Positions 32,768-45,450 of a stretch of DNA of 64,000 nucleotides are shown in pieces. Source of the stretch: Eleginops maclovinus (Eukaryota > Chordata > Actinopteri > Perciformes > Eleginopidae); the NCBI RefSeq assembly GCF_036324505.1, contig NC_086351.1:4451001-4515000 (forward strand), read 5' to 3'. The notes under the pieces are model-generated. The model was not told the DNA's origin and did no database searches. It worked only from the letters and a program-made list of their open reading frames with translations. Position numbers and translations under genes: made by a program. How positions within the stretch are numbered: the stretch's first letter is position 1; each line of letters opens with the position of its first letter.

Positions 32768-33240
32768 TTAATCATTTAACAGACAACGTAAGGATATGGA
32801 AGACAGACATTCACGGTAAACAAATGATGTTTGTGTAGGTGTTTCGTACACAATCCAATTTATCAGTCTTATCAAAAAGGTGTCTATAATGTCAATCCAA
32901 CCACCAACTGTAGGTTTCTCTGGGTTTAGCCACTTTTTAGTTATGACTTTCCTACCAGCTGTGCAAAGAATCTGAAATAAATACATCATTAAACCATTTG
33001 AAGTAACATTTTCCAATAACAACGAGCCCAAATAAAGGGTTTTTATCCTATGTAATATTCATCAGAGCTACTTCAGCTTCACAAACATCCTGTCAAAGTT
33101 AATTAATAATGGCCCAGACCAGAATATAAGATAGTGATTTTCCTCAGAGAACCAACAGTGTGTTCAACATTTGGCAGATTTGATACATGTTTGAACTGGA
33201 ATAACAGAAAACCTAATGATGTTTTTCCAACAAAAGTCTC
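32768..33240 (-). mobile_element. L1-like LINE ORF2 3' fragment
   Basis: On the minus strand, 'LCTAGRKVITKKWLNPEKPT' followed by 'VGGWIDI' matches the conserved C-terminal region of fish L1-like ORF2 proteins (AAR-xx-ITRKW-L-PExPT pattern). The upstream part (PNVEHTVG) continues with stops. It is a 5'-truncated, decayed copy. Confidence 0.6.
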
Positions 33241-34088
33241 CATAAACTGAATTTCATTATGTGTATTGTAAAACTGGCACCCTATTTTACACTGCCTCTA
33301 TGAGGTAGTCCCGTAACTTCGAATTTGGTCTTTGAAATCAGGCCGCATGAAAGTGCTCTTAAAAAGGAACAGGAAAATATATCTACTGGTATATAATCCC
33401 ATATAATTGACGTGCTTTATTGACAAACACGTCTAAAGCTCTTTTTACATTTCCTGGTCGTGCATCACATGTTTACTGTGAATTGGCCTCTGCAGTTTGT
33501 CATATAATCAATAACTCGCTCTCTTTATTTAAAATGAAATGAGGGGATTCGACACATTTGCATTGCATAAACAATATATTAAATGCACACTTATGGGAGA
33601 ATGCCATTCATAACTGCATACATAGTGTAACATATTATTTCGTAATCCTTAAAATGATCTAAGCAATATGAACTCTTATATTTTCTATATAACCTCAGAT
33701 ACAGAGACCTCTAGTGGCGTATAGATGCACATTAAAACTGCAGTTGGTACTCAGTCCACTTCTTTCATTACTGACTGTGACAGATGTAGTGACAGTTTCA
33801 GCAGATTTTACATAAGGGTATTTTTTAGAAGATAGGCCTACTGTTGCTTTTGAAAGATTGTGTTTTATTCCCCGTTAAACAGCCATGTTCATACATATTT
33901 ACATTACACTGACAGATAATAAGCAGTTTAAGCTATTGCTCAATTTGCATAAATACAAATGGTGCACAATATAGTGTGCTTTCAGTTTGAAAATGTGTAA
34001 CATTAAAAAGAACAAACTGCTTTATGTTCCCTTTCGCTTAACAGTAAGTGCGTTGGCAGTCTTTCACTGACTTCTGCTTTCTCTTATC
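33241..34088. other. Intergenic, nothing recognised
   Basis: AT-rich sequence without open frames or recognisable repeats. Confidence 0.5.
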
Positions 34089-36130
34089 TGCAGGTCGATA
34101 GAGTTCCTCTCCACTGAAGAGTAAGGCAGCTGCTAAGATGACTCATTCTGCTAAAATGGGAATTCAACATCCTCAAAAGACTGCACACGCCAGAGTCCTG
34201 AGGTATGTAAGAGTAAGATCCTCTCTTTCACAAGGGGACCAGGTTGCCCTTAAAAGACTGAACAGGATGAGGACACAATCCAAAGTGTGTGTGACTAGAC
34301 ACAGTCAAACTGCGAGAAAGAGAAGAAGAAAACCCCTTAAACTCAAGCTTCACTGTGAAGATATGTCCCCTAAAAAACAAAATGAATTGTCCCTTATTTA
34401 GAAAAAAGAAAACATGGACGTCCTACAGTATATTCTGCACTGGACAAAGAGGAGGGTTGAAATGAACGGGGGAGTATGAGCTGCACTGATTTTTATTGTA
34501 AACAAGTGGAAGAGGAGCCAGCAGACCCTGAGACACATGAAATCTGCCATGTAACATAGTTTGGGAATTGGGAATTTGAAGGCCTGGAGGCATTTGTGGA
34601 AGGAGAGCCTGAGCCACGCTTAACTGGACACTATGAGGAGACACCAGCAGCCGAGGCAGAGGAAAGCAACACAAGTAAGCCAGCTCACAACTAATCTCTG
34701 AATAATCCTTCTCACTGCAGCTACATGCTTTATTTAAAGCCTTTCTCTTTGGAATATGCATTTATTGATCGGACTAGGACAGATTTCTTTTGAGGATATG
34801 ATTGTTGTTAGCCTTTCTAATTGACAATTGAACCTAACATTGATGTCTCCTTTGTTAAAAACAAATCAACCAACTAAATAATGTGATTACCGTTACTACA
34901 TTTTGAATGTGTTGTTTTAATAACTTCACTGCATTGTTCCTTCACCAAATCAGATCTAAGTTAATAAAAGTCCAACCTGTGGCAGGTAAATAAACAATTG
35001 ATGCTTATTTTTTGCTTGACTTGCAGCTGAAGCAATCAATTATCCCCTGCATGCATAAAACTATTTGTCATGGCTACAAGGCACATTACGTGATCCTGCT
35101 GCTCACATAAATGAAACCAGATAGAATTCATACCGACTGTTGTTCACCGTCAATACCGAGTCGATACCTTTCCTGACTTGTTTAATAAACACCCATGACA
35201 CAATTACACAAAATCTAATTCAAACATGTTTTGTAGACGAAAGTTTGTGTTGTCCTGAAAAGAGGTCAGAGGTTTAGCATGTGGGCGGTTACGTGATGTC
35301 ATTTATTTTCTGGTGATATGCTTCACTTTCTTTTAGAAGTTGTTTGACTGAGCAGACTTCACTTTGGGGTTGCAGGGGATATAATCTGCATTTCTTCCCC
35401 AGGGAGATGTTACAGTGTAAAAAGTAGGGAAAATAAATGAGAATACAGCCAATAAAAGTTCCACATGCAGGACAGTCAGGATTGTTTTCATAGTTAACTT
35501 GTTCACCCTTAGATCGATCTGATAGGACTCAAATCAGTTTACTGCGGTTCTTTTAATACCAATTAAATGCTCCATGCTCTGTCAGGGCCAAAAAACGATA
35601 TATGACACACCAACGTGCTGGGCATGCACAATTCACCATCATTAATATTAGGAAATGGTAAGAAAAATAGCAGTGTACTGCACTTGTACTTGTAATTTCC
35701 TAGTGCAGTTATGTGTATCTACTTGGCAGATTAATAAAGGGACCAGCCAATTATGGATAAAGGTTATTTGTACTTTTTGGAAAGGCTTGTAGGATGTGTT
35801 CTCTACCTGGAATTTAATAATATATACATTAAATATTACCTGCATTTCTATTCTGTCAAGGTCACCAAGTTATTCACTATTGCAACTCTCTTCTCTCCCC
35901 TCCCCAGATTTGTCTCTGCAGGAGTTGGATCTTTGTCCGTGCTGCACACATCCTTCAGACTCTGTTTTCCTGCAGCAGCATGTCAAGCATCATCACCGGG
36001 ATCATGTCTATTGTCAACTTGGTCCTCTAGATACCAGTCCCTCAAAGCTCTCTCTAGTAAAGTGACTTTGGAACATTTTGTCCCCAAGAAACACGTGCAT
36101 TCATATTCATGCAAAATATTGTGTATAATT
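34089..36130 (+). pseudogene. Decayed C2H2 zinc-finger gene (probable relative of the intact upstream gene)
   Basis: An acceptor (tatctgcag, about 34095) precedes ATG 34138 and a basic frame with an NLS-like RKRRRKPLKLK that stops at 34401. From about 34461 another frame reads an acidic stretch (QVEEEPADPETHEICHV), hits TAG at 34557-34559, then continues (GLEAFVEGEPEPRLTGHY) to a good donor at 34674 (ACAA|gtaagc, phase 1). An acceptor at 35907 opens an exon reading LSLQELDLCPCCTHPSDS, then VFLQQHVKHHH, which resembles finger 1 of the intact gene (CPHC...[10 protein letters not shown]), and stops at about 36065. Another frame then shows HSYSCKILC, a possible second-finger start. The intron phase matches the intact gene. 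No finger array remains. An alternatively spliced short gene is not excluded. Confidence 0.55.
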
Positions 36131-36829
36131 GTAATGACTTGTATTATTCTGTAAGCTTTAAACATCGAATAGCAAATAAAATGTTGTAGATTAATTTACA
36201 ACTCATAGAATATGAATTAACACAATAAATCAAGACTTCATAAGACATTTTGTAAAACAGAAACACTCATTTTAATGAGGTAGTGAAGCTGGATGCTGAC
36301 TCACACTGCGCATGAGATGCACATCTAGCTGGGAAACAGGCTAGCCACAGCTCTGCGGGGGACTGAAATGTCATTAGTACTGTTTTGTATAGTTGTATTT
36401 TGCGTTAATAATGTATGGTGTCCCAAAATCCAATCGCACACCGTAAAATATCCACTGTTCTAGTACTGAAACAACCCGAGTGCACTAATACTTTTCCAGA
36501 CTTTGATGCAGCTAATAGTCCATGATGTTCATGATCTTTGGAAGGCTTTTATTGTGCAGAGTTCATCTGAGAGTTAAAAGATGAGATGATCCATTAAAGG
36601 ATAAACTACTGTGTAGGATAAGTCTTGATTTGGCATTGGTATGGCATGACTCGGGTTTTTCACATGAGAGCAGAAGCCCGGGGAGAAAAGAAACCAAAAA
36701 ATCTATACATGACAAACCTCTGAGGCAGGAAAACCATTTTTTTATGATACTGCTTGAAAACAATAATGGAAAGAAGATGATTGCCTATATAGTGTTTCAG
36801 ATTACTGTTGAAATCTATTGTAATGGTTT
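36131..36829. other. Intergenic, nothing recognised
   Basis: AT-rich DNA after the decayed zinc-finger gene. No repeat or gene was recognised. Confidence 0.5.
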
Positions 36830-37110
36830 CTTTTTTTACATTCGCATTGCATTTTATTCCCCGTTTGAATCGGAATATATAGCCGCCTCTGGTAGGGCTT
36901 TCATCAGAGGAAAATCTTGCTCGCACATTCATTTACACCCAGGATATGCATCACTAGGACAAGGGCCACGACCAGACCTGTCTCGGTCAATTCGGTGGGA
37001 ATTGCTCTATTATTTTTATGTCCGCAATTACGAGGACAGAGCAGTAACTACGACTCCGGCGCAGATAACAAAGATATATTTAGGAGTAAATAATATTGAC
37101 TGTACCTTTG
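36830..37110. promoter_or_regulatory. Candidate conserved non-coding element
   Basis: High-complexity, CpG-containing sequence ('ggtcaattcggtgggaattg', 'cgcaattacgaggacagagc') stands out from AT-rich flanks. It has no plausible coding exon. I checked for major snRNA signatures (U1, U2, U4, U5, U6) from memory and saw none. The regulatory role is inferred from composition only. Confidence 0.3.
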
Positions 37111-38339
37111 TTTAAAGCTGGAATCAATACTTCTTAAAGCGTGTCCATTTTTCATTTAGCCGCGTCATGTCTGTGCGGAGGAGGGGCAGAGAGATGAATG
37201 GGTGGATTCTCTAATTCCCCCTGTTGCAGTTATCATAATTGTTGAACAACCACGGTTTTTAAAGATCGGGCTCGTGGAGAGGCAGGCCACACAAAGAAAG
37301 TTAATAGATTTGGAAAATTGAGATAGATTGCACAGCAGCCGTTTTTGGACTGTTCCATCGGCGTGGCAGGCAGATGGACAAATATGATCCGGGGAGGACG
37401 TGGAGGGTGTGTGTGTGGGGGGTACTGCAGCACACAAACACAGAGAATGCATCCTGATAAATAAAGGTGTTACTGTTTACCCTTCCCGTGCTGCGTGCGT
37501 GTATCTCATCGTGTGGTGGGTGATCGCCGGATGCATCACAGTTTGAGGCCCACATCAGAGCGGGTGAATTCTCCCTGAAAGGCCTCGGTGAAGCAGCGGC
37601 AGTTCCTCTCTTGAGGCACCAGGGGGAAATGGATAGCTGTGGAAAGGATGCTTCGGGGAATAGGCGAGCTCAGGGAAATGTCTCCCGCTCAGAAGTTTTT
37701 GCCAATTTGTTACAACTATGATGTGGAATGAGGCTGTGGTCAGCATTGCATATAGAAAGGTCTCTTTTGTCCCTTTTGTAATGCCTCCATCATACCTCCT
37801 CCATCATACAGTGTTGTTCCAGCTGATAGTGCTCCCTGTGTATGACCTCTGACCCCGTCATTTGTCTGTATACGATGGCTTTCAGAACCTCCTAAAGGAT
37901 ATTTTACAGCAGTGATTTATCCTGAGGGGGCTACATTTGTTTCATCCGTTTTGATACCGGCCATTGTTTTCACATTTGATGCATTTCTCTGCTCCTCCGA
38001 AATCTTTCCCATATCCAATTTTCGCCTTTTCCCGTGTCCAATTTTCCCTAATATTCAGATGATTATGGCATGATGCTTTCCTTCCCTTCTTTCAGCGTTC
38101 TACTCTTTTCCTCTCCTGCTGATATTTTCCCCTGATTCTCTCCTTATATTCGGACGTACAGCTACATCATATGAATGTTTACAGTGACATAATGTTTAAT
38201 CATCTCCGATATAGATGGACTGCGATGCCTCAGTCTGCTGCAAATCATCCGCAAATCGAAAACATAAAATCTTACATTTATTTAGCCCTTCCCTCTCTCA
38301 GAGCCAAACGGCAAAAAACATTTTCAATCTGTCCCCTTT
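37111..38339. other. Non-coding, mixed composition
   Basis: No gene. Some CpG-containing patches (about 37480-37640) may be regulatory; otherwise pyrimidine-rich text without recognisable repeats. Confidence 0.4.
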
Positions 38340-38800
38340 GACAGACAGTCTGCGGTGTTTTAGGTTGCCGCCTGAGAATTGAATTACCCCATATTGAATC
38401 TTATAAAGTCTAGTTGAGGGGATTTTCTTTTTGTGATGTAATTTGAGCTATCCAATTTTCCTTGTATTTACGGTCTATATTTTTGTCAATTTGGCAGAGG
38501 AACACATTGTGTGCGTTGGCGCTGGGTGTCACCGGTGTCGTCACGCTACGGTGGTTTTGGTGTTGGCTGGCCTCGGAGGTCAGTGTGTGGGAAGAGATGG
38601 TGGCTCTGCAGGGCTTTGCAGCGGCTCTTGGCCTGTCCCTTTGGGCTCCGGCAGGCCCACATCCACTCCTCTTATTCATGAAGGGGTCAGAACACGGGTC
38701 AAAACACACCGTTTGACTCCCCGCAACACACTGGTGTGTGTGGGCGTAGATGAAACCGGGTATTTTGTGGGCCTTTGGTAAGCTGCAGCTGGTAGCGGCT
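38340..38800. promoter_or_regulatory. Candidate conserved non-coding element
   Basis: 'gagaattgaattaccccata', 'gtgatgtaatttgagctatc' and 'ttttgtcaatttggc' give homeodomain-like ATTA/AATT cores in complex sequence without stretches of simple repeat. Open frames across it lack family matches. Confidence 0.3.
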
Positions 38801-39229
38801 CTTACTTCTCTCCCTCTCAAGTCCAAATGTGCCTAAAAGCATGGCTCACACAAAGGAAGGAGAGAGAAAACGCCATTAAAATGTTGAGTGCTGAGAGTGG
38901 GCTGCCGAGTTACACATAAAGGATAGAAAGACGCTGTTTATTCCCTATTAGTATCACCACACTGACAGCTTGGTCAAGAGGTGAGGAAGATTTCTCTCTC
39001 CCTCAACCACCTTTTAATGCTTGCACTGAGAAACTATGCCGGTAAGACTAACATGTTTTCCACCAAGCCAGTCGCTATCGTGGCGACTCCTGGAGTGGAT
39101 CTCTTGACCACGGCCTCCCTCCTCCTTTCATCCCGCTCTAACCTCTTGCTCCCTCTGTCTCTTTAGTGCAGGGATAGAGATGTGGAGGGCGAGGGAGACT
39201 GACAGTGTGCGCTCCCCTGCTCAGTAAAT

Positions 39230-39545
39230 ATGAACTGCACCCAGCAGACAGACTCATTCATCACAGGGGAAAGAGGGGGAAGAAAAAGAGGATGGTGGAG
39301 GTGGAGGGATACAGAAAGGACTAAGAGAAATGTCCAAAAGACAGAGAGGGAGGGATGAAGAGGAGGAAGAAGAGGTGGGAGGAATAGGAAGCAGATGGAA
39401 AAAGGGATGAAAGAAAGGAAAGTGTTCGGGGTGAAACGAGTGGGAGAAAGAGATAACGGGCTGAAAAGGAGAAGAGAGTCCCGGATGATTGAAGGATAAA
39501 TAAAGGATAGAGGAAGTGCATGGGGAGGAGAAACCTCAAGCATGG
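39230..39545. repeat. Purine-rich (GA) tract
   Basis: About 300 bp of almost continuous A/G on the + strand (gagg, gaaag, ggga units). The long open frame on the other strand (Leu/Pro/Ser-rich) is a composition artefact. Confidence 0.7.
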
Positions 39546-42500
39546 GAACACTGATGAAATATCGGAGGACATTTTATATCTCATCACCAAGAGATCTCGT
39601 GTTGTGATGGCTGCCCTTAAGCATTTGATTATGGGAGCGGCATTAGTTTTGCTGCCCTACAGACAGAAGCTCATCTCTCACTGACTTGTTGCTTCTCACA
39701 TTTCAACCTTGAATATGCACTGAAGGGTGTGTGTTGGGATCTGGAGGTCGTGCCACTGTTTTCATGGCCATTGTAGTTTTAGTTGCACGAGGTGCGAGAA
39801 TGTGTTATCTACACTGGAGTTATTAAATGCCTAATTGTTAATTAAAACATTTGGTCTGAGAGCTGCACACAAAGAGCTCATTCACTTCTACTGAAGATAA
39901 TATTAGCAAACGATGCCATAACATAAGTAGAACAATGATTTATTGGGGACTATATTCAGCCATTTTGAAGCTCAAAATAAACTGCAGGGTCAATTGTAAT
40001 AAATGACCTTCAACACAGGTTTTTAATAGTTGTGTACATTGTTTGCTATAGAGGAACGCACAATGCTTTGGCACTGAGATAAGTTAGTTAGTAATTCCTT
40101 GGTGGTTTGGGTATTTTTTGGGGGTATTTGTTGACAATATAGAAAAGCCAGGCTTATCTGTTGTTTGCATTGTCAGTCTAAAGAAACACACATGTGAATT
40201 ATAGATAAGATGTAAAGCTAATGAAATAACTGCTAATATTTTCCAGATTTCCTCACATTAATCGAAAGGCAGTTACCTTTGCAATTAAATAAATCAATAA
40301 TGTTGTATCTGTCGTTGCCGTGTTTTACAGATTTCCACAGAAAAAGGAGTAGAATCACAACTGAATCTGCAGCACAGGAGGTTGTTGACTACTCAGATAC
40401 ATACAGTAGTTACTGTGTCTTGATTATTGACTCAAGCCCAGTGGCAATAAATCAATTGAGTATTTCTTAGTTTTAGACGAAGAGATTGGTCACTAAGAGG
40501 GACATTAAAACGGCATCTTATGTACTTTAGGCATTATTTTTAAGTGCCTATGACAAGCCATCACTTACATATGTCCTTGAAATGTACGTTTATGTAAGTA
40601 AAGACTTGAATGTCCTAAAGCATGCTGGGAAACAATAAAAACATACAAAGTATTTCTCGAAAAAATCCCCAAATCCTTTGTCCTTTCCGGTCCATGTGCT
40701 CAATTTCCAACAACTTCCCCCTCTTCACTCCCACCAAAACCACCTTCATCTTTTTCCACTCGGCAGAAAGACAGCAGAGAGGGAAGATGATGTGTGACAG
40801 ATGCCATATTTCGACTTTCTGTCAGGGAGATTAATATTGACACAGTGCGTTTCTTACCAGGGGCTTGTTGACTGTGTGTGTTGGCCTTTGATTTCATTAT
40901 CCTCTGCTCAGCCACTTTTTTCTTAAGAATCAGACAATAACAGATGTGGCGACTGAAATAGAGACACCGATGTTTGAGGGGCTGAGTGAACAAGTCATAT
41001 TGCCGGGTGGGTCGGCCATCAGTCCTGTTTGCTGTGGAAGTGGAAACCCCCCGAGGATATCGGGAGACCCTTCAGTTTTATCAAACCCCTTCAGTAGCAT
41101 GGCCCGTGAGCTGCTGCGGCACATCGTGTCCTAGCTGTTGCCAAACACATCTGTACTGGAAAATGTTTCAGTTGAGTCGAGGCTACTTTCATTCATTTGT
41201 TTCTCTCAGTTCTAGAGACTACTTTACCACGTTATAGAGAACATATTCCACTTTTGACTTCAGATATAGTTACTGATTGCATCGCTTAGTGATACTTTAA
41301 AAACCTGAACGGGCAAAAGGTGCATTATTATACAATACACATAATGCCTCACTGACACTGGATTTTGTTTATTGCAAAGATGTTTTGTTGTATGGGATGC
41401 TTGTATTTGAAAGTGACAGACAAATGAGACTGAGTTGAGGTTGATATTTCAGATTAAAACAGACAATATATTAAAACGCAAACCAGCATTGCTGATAAGG
41501 ACTCCTTTAGATAGCTTTTTGTTAATGCATTGTTAGCATGATAAGTACCGAGCGTGAGGTTTACCTTTTCAGAAATGAACTTGTCGGTGCTCTCTAGTGG
41601 ATGAACTATGTAACCGTGTCGCTGTTTCTAAATGACCTCAAGTATATCTTTAGCAAAACTGTGCTGCAGTTATAATCTGATACAGATCTACAATAGGGTC
41701 AAATGAGCGGATATATTACTCTGATCTAATACAGCTCAAACAGTTGCTACTTCAGCTAGGTACAAAATTATAAAACTGCTCATACATCTGAATAACGCAA
41801 CATATTAGAATACATATATTATACACTATGAAATTAGAAGATGCTATCGATGTTAGTTTTACAATACTCAGATGTAAGCTTTGGTCTGATAATGTGAAGC
41901 CTTTTTAATAAAGCTGGGGATGTTTACCCTTTTTGGAAAGTTGACCTCAAGTTTTGTTGTCGTTTTCATGTTTGTCAAGAAGAGATGTGATGTTAACACA
42001 AGGCTCACATTTAAAGTCTTTTTTTATGTAGGAGGGGAACAGGCTTTTACTACTACTGTAAGACTTTCGCTCATTTTCTCCCTCCAGTGTATCAGAGTAT
42101 TTGAACTGGCATTTTGGCCGCTGTCATGTTGAGATGTTTGGACCTCATCAATGTAGTTGTAAACGAGAAAGAATAAGATATCATTTTGTGATTTATTTGA
42201 CAATCTGAACAGGAAAAATAATGTCAAATATAGCAAATATCTGCCATGCTTTTCGGATTACAGGTCAGCATCTCTGTCCAGCCCTATATGATGAAGGATA
42301 TATAGTGTGTGGTTTAGAATTGGAGAAGAAAACTGGTTTAGGATCTGTTCCTCAGTCAGATCCTCCTAAGTGCTCATATGTTGTCTGATCTACTTGCCTG
42401 TTATGGCTGTAGATGGACTTATAGATTTGGCAGAGCGTAATAAAATCTAATTGATTCAAATGTAATTCCTTTTGTTGATTTGAGCAATCTACAAGTGGCT

Positions 42501-43619
42501 TCATGCCTTCGAGCCAAAGCTGGCCGGCCTTCATCTCTAACTTGTAAGCCTCTGAGAACTTTCCGACGCTTATCGAAGCATTTCTGAGCTGAAATACAAG
42601 AGATGGATCCTACAGCTTCCTGATTTAGTAATTTCAAAGCGTGGGGCTTGCTGTTAGTGGGAGAATAAAATCAATAGGCCTCTCTGGAGAGTAGTAGGTA
42701 TAGCTTGTAGTCCTATGATATGAGAAGAGGATCCGAAACAGGAAACACAGGAGGAAATAGGGAGGAGCAAAGCAGCTCCAGCGCATAAACAAATAGAAAG
42801 CAAAGTAGGGGAGATAATGCAAGAAGGAGACAAGAGACCGGTGGGGGAAACAGTTGTCGCCAGAGACTTTTATTGACTTCCCCCCCTCCTCCTCTGCCCA
42901 CGTGACTACCAGATAAATTCACACACAGTGAGAGGGAGAAGGGTAGTGAGGGGGGAGAGAGAGAGAAATGAGAAAATAAATTACTCTGGAAAGATATGAC
43001 GATAGGCTACACGCGGCTTTAAATCTAAAAGGGAATTCGCGACACACTCGACCAATTTGTCACTGTGCTTTTTGCCTCTTTTCATTTCTTTTTTGCTACT
43101 TTCCCCCTTCTATTATTTTTCACCCCCTCAATACCCCGATGCCCCTAATTTACCTCACTTTTCCCGTGCAGGCCTGTCCAATTTTTCTTCCCCCTATGTT
43201 TTCCAAATCGAGTCTTCAGGATGTAAACATTGAGGTGTTGTCACGTGAGGATATAGGATCTTTCACTTTCCTTTTTTGGTAACTTGGGTAACCTGTCATG
43301 TCCACGTCTTAATATATCGGTTTGCAATTTATGACAAATCCATAAATCCATCCACCTCAGCTCCTCTTTCAGTATAGGTTTCCCTTCATCTGTAACTACA
43401 ATCACATTTGTGCCTCCTCCTCCTGTTCTGCAAACACGGGTCTATCAAAATCCGGGGGAAAAAGGAGGAAATGAGATGCATCGTAAAAAAAGAAAGAATG
43501 ATCGCACCCACAGTAAAGGATGTCTGGAAAATAGGTGGAAGAATGGAATGGAAAAGAGAAAAGAAAGAAAACGCAGACTTAAAGTAGCTATACCCCCCTC
43601 TCTTTTATTTAATTTAGAC
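39546..43619. other. Gene-free DNA, nothing firm
   Basis: Four kilobases of AT-rich to mixed sequence. I saw no exon with a family match, no tRNA and no intact repeat. A polypurine patch lies at about 42720-42975, and short polypyrimidine text at about 43070-43200. Confidence 0.5.
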
Positions 43620-43870
43620 GCCAGGCGAAAATCGATCCTGCCATTCGATACGCAATCCGAATCAAGGCGAATTAAGCGGGCGGAAATTAACTCTGAAAAT
43701 ATTTTTGATGGAGTGGCTTGTAGTCTCTCGGCCAAATGGACTGCAAAGTGGAACAAATGACAGGGGCCTAGTGGTGGAGACAGCGCCGCTCCATCTTCCA
43801 TTAGGCCGTAATGGGATAGGTCCAGCCCCCTAGCTCGACTCGGCTGCATTAATCAAAACAGCCGCTATAT
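43620..43870. promoter_or_regulatory. Strong candidate conserved non-coding element
   Basis: Dense non-repetitive text with CpGs and homeodomain-type cores: 'aaaatcgatcctgccattcg', 'caaggcgaattaagcgggcg', 'ttccattaggccgtaatggg' (TAATGG) and 'ctgcattaatcaaaacagcc' (ATTAATCA). Flanks are polypurine/polypyrimidine filler. The sharp change in complexity is the evidence. Confidence 0.42.
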
Positions 43871-44309
43871 GAAGATTTATGGTTCTCCACTCCACCGGAG
43901 CCGGAGCCAGTTCTCGGTGCGTATGTTTGAAGGAGGGGGTCGGGAGTCTCCCCCCACCCCTCCTCAGCTTTCTCTCTCTCTCCCTCTCTCTGTTACTCTC
44001 TCCCCCTTTTTACTCCATCCATCCTACAGACTTTGCCCCTACCTGTGGGCCTGCGTGTCGCGCCTTTAAGCACACTCACCTTTAATCCAGACACTGTGTA
44101 ATCGCATTTTGTCATTTTTGTCAACAGGCGTGTCAAACATTGCTTCTTATGTTGACTTTTAAATACACCCGTGATAGCTGGTCGATATGCATATGAGCAT
44201 GGCTTGTAATGAAACATGTTATAAGTGCAGTGGTGGGAAATAAATAAAAGGCTCTTGATGACCTTCACAGGACAAAACAGAAACAAAAAGTCAGACATTT
44301 TAGTTTTCA

Positions 44310-44525
44310 GCCTCTGTGTAGAGTTATATATGGTCACTGTGGCAATAAGGTAGTGTGGTACATACAAATCGAACGGTTGGTGGTTTGATTCCCACCCCCT
44401 GCAGCAAACATGTCAATTTGTCTTTGCGCAAGATACTTAACCCCAAATTGCTTTAGAAAATAAGCGCTTTGATGGATCGTAAAGACTGGGAAAACACCAT
44501 TTACCATCAACCATATACAGTTAGT
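44310..44525 (+). repeat. Old tRNA-derived SINE
   Basis: A B-box-like 'ggtttgattcccac' is followed by 'gcgcaagatacttaacccca' and 'taagcgctttgatgg', ending near 'ccatttacca'. This order is typical of a common fish SINE whose tail reads '...aagcgctttgag...ccatttacc'. The copy is diverged. Confidence 0.6.
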
Positions 44526-44954
44526 TTGTGGGCCAATACATCAAAATGGCAATCAACTAGACTCCAGATAAACATGCCAACTGCGCAGGTCTGCCCTCAT
44601 CAATAGTTTTTCAGTATCCTCAGGAACTTCTCCGAGCTTTATAGTTTACCTGTTGTTGCCTCTTACCCATAGCAGCAGACAAACACAATGGGCATCCTCT
44701 GGCGTGCAGTATTGAGACTTTAGATTACAGCCTGTATTGCTGCAGCCCCTCTCTCCCAAGAAAGCCCATTAGGAGTGTATAGAGCGGAGAGAGCTGCTGT
44801 GACGAGCCGAAGGGACAGACAGGGGGAGACAGTGTGACGGAGAAGAGTGTGTGGCGGCTCAAGTAGATTGAAGCTGGGATCCATCCAAAAAACTTCAGCC
44901 AAGTTTTGATGAGATGAGACTGATCGGACCCACTGCTGAGAGACCCTGTTTGAC

Positions 44955-44956
<2 letters not shown>

Positions 44957-44986
<30 letters not shown>
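44957..44986. repeat. (TG)n microsatellite
   Basis: Fifteen TG units. Confidence 0.95.
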
Positions 44987-44990
<4 letters not shown>

Positions 44991-45450
44991 TGGACGATCT
45001 TTCCCCACTCTCCCTATCTTTTCACACACACACTTTTGTATTACCAAACTTTCAAAGCTCTTTCCCTCCCTTAACCCCTGTATCTTGTCACTGTTTTCCC
45101 CATTATTTGTGTCCCCTCTCTTTTTCCTCCATCCAGCTCTCTATTTTATTCCACTTCACTCTCTATACTCCCTCATTCCCCATCCTCTGGCCTCTAACTC
45201 TCCCATGCGGATAAGCAAACCAGCATGGAGACATCTCTATATCCATCTATCTATCTCTCCTTTCCTTTTGCCCTGCCTCTTTTCCCCTTTTCCTTTCTTC
45301 TCCCTCTTTTCCTCGCGAGCAAAGGGGAAGCTCGCTGCCAGTTTCAGTCTGCCGAAGGGTTTATTTAAATTAGAAACGCTTCAATCTCCTCACTCCCCCC
45401 GTTCCATTCTCTCTACCTTATTCGCTTTCTTACCTCTTTCCTTCGGATGA
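44987..45450. other. Pyrimidine-rich stretch with an embedded candidate element
   Basis: Mostly C/T-rich filler. At 45315-45390 complex sequence appears ('ctcgcgagcaaaggggaagc', 'ggtttatttaaattagaaac') that may be a small conserved element. The 178-codon open frame here is Ser/Pro/Leu-rich low complexity and is not a gene. Confidence 0.35.

Noticed and set aside
36630..37115. 161-codon open frame near 36.6-37.1 kb
   Set aside because: No domain, and codon use resembles non-coding DNA. I also considered spliceosomal RNA genes here, but no U1, U2, U4, U5 or U6 signature is present.
42670..42705. let-7-like text 'gagtagtaggtatagcttgt'
   Set aside because: The match to let-7 breaks in the middle and there is no paired arm for a hairpin.
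44914..45450. 178-codon open frame rich in Ser, Pro, Leu and Phe
   Set aside because: It crosses a TG repeat and C/T-rich filler, and has no domain likeness or splice context. A composition artefact.
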